The position numbers and the translations under genes are program-made. From assembly GCA_023475455.1 (NCBI GenBank), contig JAMCVR010000074.1, positions 1 to 11,530 of the forward strand: DNA of 11,530 nt, in the 5' to 3' direction. The first letter of the stretch is position 1; every line of letters starts with the position of its first letter. The notes beneath the pieces are model-generated. The model had not been told where the DNA came from. It worked only from the letters and a program-made list of their open reading frames with translations, and did no database searches. This stretch comes from Thermoplasmatota archaeon. GTDB lineage: Bacteria; Pseudomonadota; Gammaproteobacteria; Burkholderiales; Thiobacillaceae. Below, piece after piece: positions 6,309-11,530 of this stretch.

Positions 6309-7685
6309 ATGCGAAGACGTTTATTGCCGCTGGGGTTGGCGGCGCTGTTTTTCAACCCCTCTTTTGCACAAACTGTCGATGCCGTGCGCAGCGGCGCGGT
6401 TGAGCCGGGCAATGTCAGCGCGCCGCGCGCCGCCGAACCGCGCACCGCCGAACCAATAGCCCCGCTCTACCCGCAAGGGGTAGGCCGGATTCGTAAAGCC
6501 GCTGAAGCGTCAACGACTCCGCTCACCCTGAAAGCGGCGCTGGAACTGGCATTCGGCGCCAACCCGGAGCTGTCGGCCGCCAAGCGCGAACTGGAGGCGC
6601 TCGAAGCGACGATCGTTCAGGCGCAGGTGCGCCGGAACCCTGAGATTTCGGCCTTCATTGAAGATACGCGCAGGGCGACGCGAACCACCACGCTGCAGTT
6701 GAATCAGCCGATCGAGCTGGGCGGCAAACGTGCGGCCAGGATCAGTGCCGCCGAGCGGGGCCGCAACGCCGCGACGGCGGAACTGGACGCCAAGCGCGCC
6801 GAAATCCGTGCGGTCGTGGTGGCCGCCTTCTATGACGTGCTCGTGGCGCAGGAACGTTTGCGGCTTGCGCAGGCCTCGGTCGAGCTCGCGCAACGCGCAA
6901 CCAGCGCCGCTTCGCGCCGGGTCGCGGCCGGCAAGGTGTCGCCGGTGGAAGAGACCAGGGCGCGCGTGGCCGAAGCCGGCGTGCGCGTCGAATTGACGCT
7001 GGCACACAGCGAACTGGCGACGGCACGCAAGCGCCTCGCCGGCACCTGGGGCAACCCGGCGCCCCGTTTCGAGCGCGCCGAGGGCGACCCGGAAGCCCTG
7101 CCGCCGCTGCCCGCGCCGGCCGATCTCAACAGCCGCCTCGCCGCCTCGCCCAATTTGCTGCGGGCCGGCATCGAGGTCGACCGGCGGCAGGCGCTGGCGG
7201 CGCTTGAACGCAGCCGGCGCGTTCCGGACGTGACCGTCAGCCTGGGCGCCCGGCGCAACGAAGAACTGGGGCTCAATCAGGCGGTTCTCGGCGTATCGAT
7301 GCCGATCCCGGTGTTCGACCGCAATCAGGGCAACCTGCTTGAGGCGCTGCGCCGCACCGACAAGGCGCGGGACGAGCTGTCCGCCGCCGGGATCCGCCTG
7401 TCCAATGAACTGGCGCTTGCGTACGAGCGCCTGAATACGGCACGCCAGGAAGTCGAGTCGCTGCGGCGGGACATTCTGCCGGGTGCGCAAAGCGCATACG
7501 ACTCCGCGACCAGGGGCTTCGAGCTGGGCAAATTCAGCTTCCTCGAAGTGCTGGACGCCCAGCGCACGTCATTCCAGGCCAAATCCCAATACCTGCGCGC
7601 GCTGGCCGAGGCGCACCGATCCGCCGCCGAAATCGAGCGCATTCTTGGCGACGCGCCTCTGGCGCCCGCTGCCGTCCAACCGTAG
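6309..7685 (+). CDS. czcC: CzcC-like outer-membrane factor of a metal efflux pump
   Basis: TolC-like outer-membrane channel, 458 aa, the exit duct of the CzcCBA tripartite pump. Seen: a signal peptide (about 1-21, ending PSFAQ) with no lipobox cysteine; a Pro/Ala/Glu-rich linker (about 22-60); and two outer-membrane efflux repeats rich in Ala, Arg and Glu that would form long helices. Family-typical motifs are present: QPIELGGKR in the first repeat, MPIPVFDRNQGN in the second, and GKFSFLEVLDAQR near the C-terminus. Start: ATG 6309 with GGAG (6299-6302) 6 nt upstream. An in-frame GTG at 6297 would put the Shine-Dalgarno inside the gene and is rejected. It is followed by czcB after 9 bp. Its first 38 bases are duplicated at 5388-5425. 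Confidence 0.93.
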   Translation: MRRRLLPLGLAALFFNPSFAQTVDAVRSGAVEPGNVSAPRAAEPRTAEPIAPLYPQGVGRIRKAAEASTTPLTLKAALELAFGANPELSAAKRELEALEATIVQAQVRRNPEISAFIEDTRRATRTTTLQLNQPIELGGKRAARISAAERGRNAATAELDAKRAEIRAVVVAAFYDVLVAQERLRLAQASVELAQRATSAASRRVAAGKVSPVEETRARVAEAGVRVELTLAHSELATARKRLAGTWGNPAPRFERAEGDPEALPPLPAPADLNSRLAASPNLLRAGIEVDRRQALAALERSRRVPDVTVSLGARRNEELGLNQAVLGVSMPIPVFDRNQGNLLEALRRTDKARDELSAAGIRLSNELALAYERLNTARQEVESLRRDILPGAQSAYDSATRGFELGKFSFLEVLDAQRTSFQAKSQYLRALAEAHRSAAEIERILGDAPLAPAAVQP

Positions 7686-7694
7686 GGACTCAAC

Positions 7695-9266
7695 ATGAAA
7701 TTCAATCTGAACAAGAAACAGGCTCTGGCCACGGCCGTCGTGCTGGCGATCGGCGCGTTACTCGCGGCGCTGATACTCGGTACAGGCAAACCGCAAATGG
7801 AAACCGATGCACACGGCGAGGCCGCCGGCCATGCCGATACCGAACATCACGGCGAGGAAGCAAAAGACGATCATGGGGACGACAAGGGTCACGCCGACGC
7901 AGAACACCACGAGGACGCTGCTCCACGGAAAGGCCCGCACGGCGGCAAGCTATTCACCCAGGGCGATTACGCGGTCGAGGTGACGATCTTCGAGACCAAC
8001 GTCGAACCGCATTTTCGCGTCTACACCTACCTGAATGGCAAGCCGCTCGACCCGGCGGTAAGCCAGGTCACGCTCACGCTCGATCGCCTCGGCCGCCCGT
8101 CGCAGGCGTTCACGTTCGTGAAGGAAAAGGATTATCTCAAGGGTAGCGAGGTGGTCGAAGAGCCGCACTCGTTCAAGGTCACGATCGCCGCGCAGTACGG
8201 CAACAAGTCTTATCGTTTCGCCTACGAGCAGATCGAGGCGCGGGTGACCATGACCGACCGGCAGCTCAGGCAGAACAACGTCGAGGTGCTGACCGCGGGT
8301 CCTGCGCGCATCCAGAGCGCGCTGCAACTGATCGGCGAAATCCGCTTCAACGAAGACCGTCAGGTAATCGTCGTGCCGCGCCTGACCGGCGTCGTCGAAT
8401 CGGTCGCGGCCAACGCCGGCGACCAAGTCAAAAAGGGGCAGGTGCTCGCGGTGATTTTCAGCCCGGCGCTGGCCGACCTGCGCAGCGAACTGCTCGCCGC
8501 GCAAAAACGGCTGGCGCTGGCGCGCACGACCTTCGCGCGCGAGAAAAAACTGTGGGAAGACAGGATCTCCGCCGAGCAGGATTACCTGCAGGCGCGGACC
8601 GCCATGCAGGAGGCGGAGATCGCCGTCCAGAACGCGCGCCAGAAGCTGGTCTCGCTCGGCGGCGAGCTGCGCGGTAGCGGCAACCTGACGCGCTACGAGA
8701 TTCGCGCGCCGATCAGCGGCGTGGTGGTCGAGAAGAATCTCTCGCTGGGCGAAACGGTGAAGGAAGATGCCACCATTTTCGTGGTCGCCGACCTGTCCAC
8801 GGTGTGGGCGGAAATGACGATCTACGCCAAGGACCTGAACACCGTGAAAGTCGGCCAGCAAGCCACCGTCAAGGCGACCGCGTTCGAATCCCGGAGCAGC
8901 GGCACCGTCTCCTACGTCGGTTCGCTGGTGGGCGAGCAGACCCGCACCGCGAAGGCGCGCGTCGTGCTGCCCAACCCCCAAGGCGTCTGGCGTCCAGGGC
9001 TGCCGGTCAACATCGAGCTGGTGGCCGACGAGGTCGAGGTGCCGGTGGCGGTCTCCGCGGAGGCGATCCAGACCGTGCGCGACCGGACCGTCGTGTTCGG
9101 CCGCTACGGCGACAAATTCGAAGCGCGGCCCGTGGAACTGGGGCGCAGCGACGGCCAATTCGTCGAAGTGGTCAAGGGCTTGAACCCGGGCGAGCAGTAT
9201 GCCGCGAAAAACAGCTTCCTCATCAAGGCCGATCTGGGTAAATCCGGCGCCAGCCACGACCACTAG
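7695..9266 (+). CDS. czcB: CzcB-like periplasmic adaptor (membrane fusion protein), His-rich N-terminus
   Basis: Adaptor linking CzcA to CzcC, 523 aa, close in length to C. metallidurans CzcB. Seen: one N-terminal membrane anchor (about 9-29); an acidic His-rich segment (about 40-75, 10 His in HGE/HAD/HH patterns) likely to bind divalent metal in the periplasm; the conserved GPHGGKLF region (80-87); a lipoyl-like half (about 225-255); an alpha-helical hairpin (about 258-322); the second lipoyl half with RAPISGVVVEKN (337-348); a beta-barrel region starting at about 353 with FVVADLSTVWAEM; and a C-terminal SHDH. The Shine-Dalgarno AGGGA (7684-7688) overlaps the czcC stop, implying translational coupling. 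Codons 353-523 are repeated downstream by duplication 3. Confidence 0.93.
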   Translation: MKFNLNKKQALATAVVLAIGALLAALILGTGKPQMETDAHGEAAGHADTEHHGEEAKDDHGDDKGHADAEHHEDAAPRKGPHGGKLFTQGDYAVEVTIFETNVEPHFRVYTYLNGKPLDPAVSQVTLTLDRLGRPSQAFTFVKEKDYLKGSEVVEEPHSFKVTIAAQYGNKSYRFAYEQIEARVTMTDRQLRQNNVEVLTAGPARIQSALQLIGEIRFNEDRQVIVVPRLTGVVESVAANAGDQVKKGQVLAVIFSPALADLRSELLAAQKRLALARTTFAREKKLWEDRISAEQDYLQARTAMQEAEIAVQNARQKLVSLGGELRGSGNLTRYEIRAPISGVVVEKNLSLGETVKEDATIFVVADLSTVWAEMTIYAKDLNTVKVGQQATVKATAFESRSSGTVSYVGSLVGEQTRTAKARVVLPNPQGVWRPGLPVNIELVADEVEVPVAVSAEAIQTVRDRTVVFGRYGDKFEARPVELGRSDGQFVEVVKGLNPGEQYAAKNSFLIKADLGKSGASHDH

Positions 9267-9378
9267 GAGACAAACATGAAACAGATTATCGCCATTGTGC
9301 AGCCGCATCGCCTGGAAAACATCGAACATGCCTTGCATGGCCTGGAGCATTTGCCCGGATTCACGCTCTTTCCGGCGC
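8749..9378 (+). repeat. Tandem duplication 3, left copy (period 630 bp)
   Basis: Followed directly by an exact copy at 9379-10008. It covers the last 171 codons of czcB, the 9-bp gap, and the first 34 codons of the PII-like gene. The junctions share only GCG (8749, 9379, 10009). The period is 210 codons. I see no mismatch and no mobile-element hallmarks. Confidence 0.97.
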
Positions 9379-9896
9379 GCGAAACGGTGAAGGAAGATGC
9401 CACCATTTTCGTGGTCGCCGACCTGTCCACGGTGTGGGCGGAAATGACGATCTACGCCAAGGACCTGAACACCGTGAAAGTCGGCCAGCAAGCCACCGTC
9501 AAGGCGACCGCGTTCGAATCCCGGAGCAGCGGCACCGTCTCCTACGTCGGTTCGCTGGTGGGCGAGCAGACCCGCACCGCGAAGGCGCGCGTCGTGCTGC
9601 CCAACCCCCAAGGCGTCTGGCGTCCAGGGCTGCCGGTCAACATCGAGCTGGTGGCCGACGAGGTCGAGGTGCCGGTGGCGGTCTCCGCGGAGGCGATCCA
9701 GACCGTGCGCGACCGGACCGTCGTGTTCGGCCGCTACGGCGACAAATTCGAAGCGCGGCCCGTGGAACTGGGGCGCAGCGACGGCCAATTCGTCGAAGTG
9801 GTCAAGGGCTTGAACCCGGGCGAGCAGTATGCCGCGAAAAACAGCTTCCTCATCAAGGCCGATCTGGGTAAATCCGGCGCCAGCCACGACCACTAG
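9276..9896 (+). CDS. Chimeric ORF: PII-like N-terminus fused to CzcB C-terminal half
   Basis: A 206-residue hybrid made by duplication 3. Residues 1-35 equal the PII-like protein up to the base of its T-loop (ending FPAR); residues 36-206 equal CzcB 353-523. The fusion is in frame and ends at the native czcB stop. It has the native PII ribosome binding site, AGGAGA (9265-9270), overlapping the czcB stop. It lacks the PII nucleotide-binding motifs and the CzcB membrane anchor, and it has no export signal, so its beta-barrel part would be stranded in the cytoplasm. Most likely non-functional, or an assembly artefact. Confidence 0.45.
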   Translation: MKQIIAIVQPHRLENIEHALHGLEHLPGFTLFPARETVKEDATIFVVADLSTVWAEMTIYAKDLNTVKVGQQATVKATAFESRSSGTVSYVGSLVGEQTRTAKARVVLPNPQGVWRPGLPVNIELVADEVEVPVAVSAEAIQTVRDRTVVFGRYGDKFEARPVELGRSDGQFVEVVKGLNPGEQYAAKNSFLIKADLGKSGASHDH

Positions 9897-10008
9897 GAGA
9901 CAAACATGAAACAGATTATCGCCATTGTGCAGCCGCATCGCCTGGAAAACATCGAACATGCCTTGCATGGCCTGGAGCATTTGCCCGGATTCACGCTCTT
10001 TCCGGCGC
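9379..10008 (+). repeat. Tandem duplication 3, right copy (period 630 bp)
   Basis: Exact second copy of 8749-9378. It carries an orphan czcB tail (to 9896), the AGGAGA ribosome binding site (9895-9900), and the true beginning of the intact PII-like gene. Identity with the left copy ends after 10011. Confidence 0.97.
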
Positions 10009-10247
10009 GCGGCCATCCCCGCGGACGGGGTCCGCACCATGCCTTCGCGCCCACCGAGTGGAACCCGGATGCCCACGACCGGCTGGTCCTGATGATGTTC
10101 TGCCCGGACGATCTGGCGCCCAGGGTCGTGGAGGCCATTCGCGCCGCCGCCCACACGGGCCATTCCGGCGACGGGCTGATCGCGGTTTCCGAACTTGCAG
10201 ACGTGCTGCGTATCCGCTCCGGCGAACGCGGCGACGCGGCCCTCTAG
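9906..10247 (+). CDS. PII-like (GlnB-superfamily) protein embedded in the czc operon
   Basis: Small cytoplasmic trimeric-type signalling protein of 113 aa, the usual PII length. Seen: an MKQIIAIVQP start like GlnB MKKIDAIIKP; PDD at 67-69; TGHSGDGLI (84-92) matching the GlnB TGKIGDGKI nucleotide loop, but with Leu in place of the loop lysine (GlnB K90); and LRIRSGERG (101-109) with both conserved arginines R102 and R104. The T-loop region (about 36-58) lacks the uridylylated Tyr51 and is rich in His (H37, H44, H45, H57), Arg and Pro, so metal binding is plausible. A distinct PII group linked to metal-efflux genes (PII-NG) has been described in the literature; I place this gene there by context and divergence. 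AGGAGA overlaps the hybrid ORF's stop. It probably senses nucleotide or metal and modulates the pump; that is inference. Confidence 0.85.
   Translation: MKQIIAIVQPHRLENIEHALHGLEHLPGFTLFPARGHPRGRGPHHAFAPTEWNPDAHDRLVLMMFCPDDLAPRVVEAIRAAAHTGHSGDGLIAVSELADVLRIRSGERGDAAL

Positions 10248-11530
<1,283 letters not shown>

Larger units (their letters stand above)
5426..6346 (+). repeat. Tandem duplication 2, right copy (period 921 bp)
   Basis: Exact second copy of 4505-5425. It contains an orphan ATPase C-terminus (to 5716), the 149-bp gap with the inverted repeat (5725-5765), the second czcI (5866-6213), and the start of the intact czcC. Identity with the left copy ends after 6348. Confidence 0.97.

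Noticed and set aside
1397..10011. Insertion sequence, integron or CRISPR as the cause of the repeats
   Set aside because: The repeats are head-to-tail copies of neighbouring gene segments; there are no terminal inverted repeats, target-site duplications, transposase, attC-like sites or short regularly spaced repeats.

Overview
The window is GC-rich bacterial DNA, and every gene I can support lies on the + strand. It is part of a heavy-metal efflux locus of beta-proteobacterial type. The gene order czcI-czcC-czcB-(PII)-czcA, and CzcA numbering that matches the Cupriavidus metallidurans protein at its key acidic residues, point to Burkholderiales, Rhodocyclales or similar. That placement is inference from gene content; I cannot name a species.

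Layout. (1) 2-1666: C-terminal 554 residues of a CusA-type Cu(I)/Ag(I) RND pump, cut by the left edge. (2) 1754-2335: a chimeric ORF joining the N-terminus of the next ATPase to the CusA tail. (3) 2423-4795: a complete P1B-type metal ATPase (CopA-like) with the unusual intramembrane triplet CPD instead of CPC. (4) 4945-5292 and 5866-6213: two identical czcI-like genes for a small periplasmic His-rich protein, separated by a czcC start stub and an orphan ATPase C-terminus. (5) 6309-7685 czcC, 7695-9266 czcB. (6) 9276-9896: a chimeric ORF joining the PII start to the CzcB tail. (7) 9906-10247: a complete PII-like gene. (8) 10263-11530: N-terminal 422 residues of CzcA, cut by the right edge.

The most striking structure is three perfect head-to-tail duplications with periods of 669, 921 and 630 bp. 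Each spans a gene boundary, so the genes on both sides stay intact and an extra hybrid segment lies between them. All three periods are multiples of three, and the junctions share only 2-3 bp. Removing one copy of each leaves a plain 9310-bp locus: cusA-copA-czcI-czcC-czcB-PII-czcA. The duplications may be real, recent tandem amplifications. They may equally be an assembly artefact in which overlapping contig ends were joined end to end without merging. The sequence alone cannot decide, so the hybrid ORFs and the second czcI should be treated as provisional.

Function. CusA (with partners presumably upstream) would expel Cu(I)/Ag(I) across both membranes, and the P1B ATPase would move a soft metal out of the cytoplasm. 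CzcCBA would form a second tripartite pump for Zn/Co/Cd-type divalent ions. CzcI is a periplasmic accessory protein, and the PII-like protein is a candidate cytoplasmic regulator or sensor of the Czc pump. czcC, czcB, the PII gene and czcA are packed with 9-15 bp gaps, and two of the Shine-Dalgarno sequences overlap the preceding stop codon, so they are probably one translationally coupled operon. No stretch longer than 300 bp lacks a gene.
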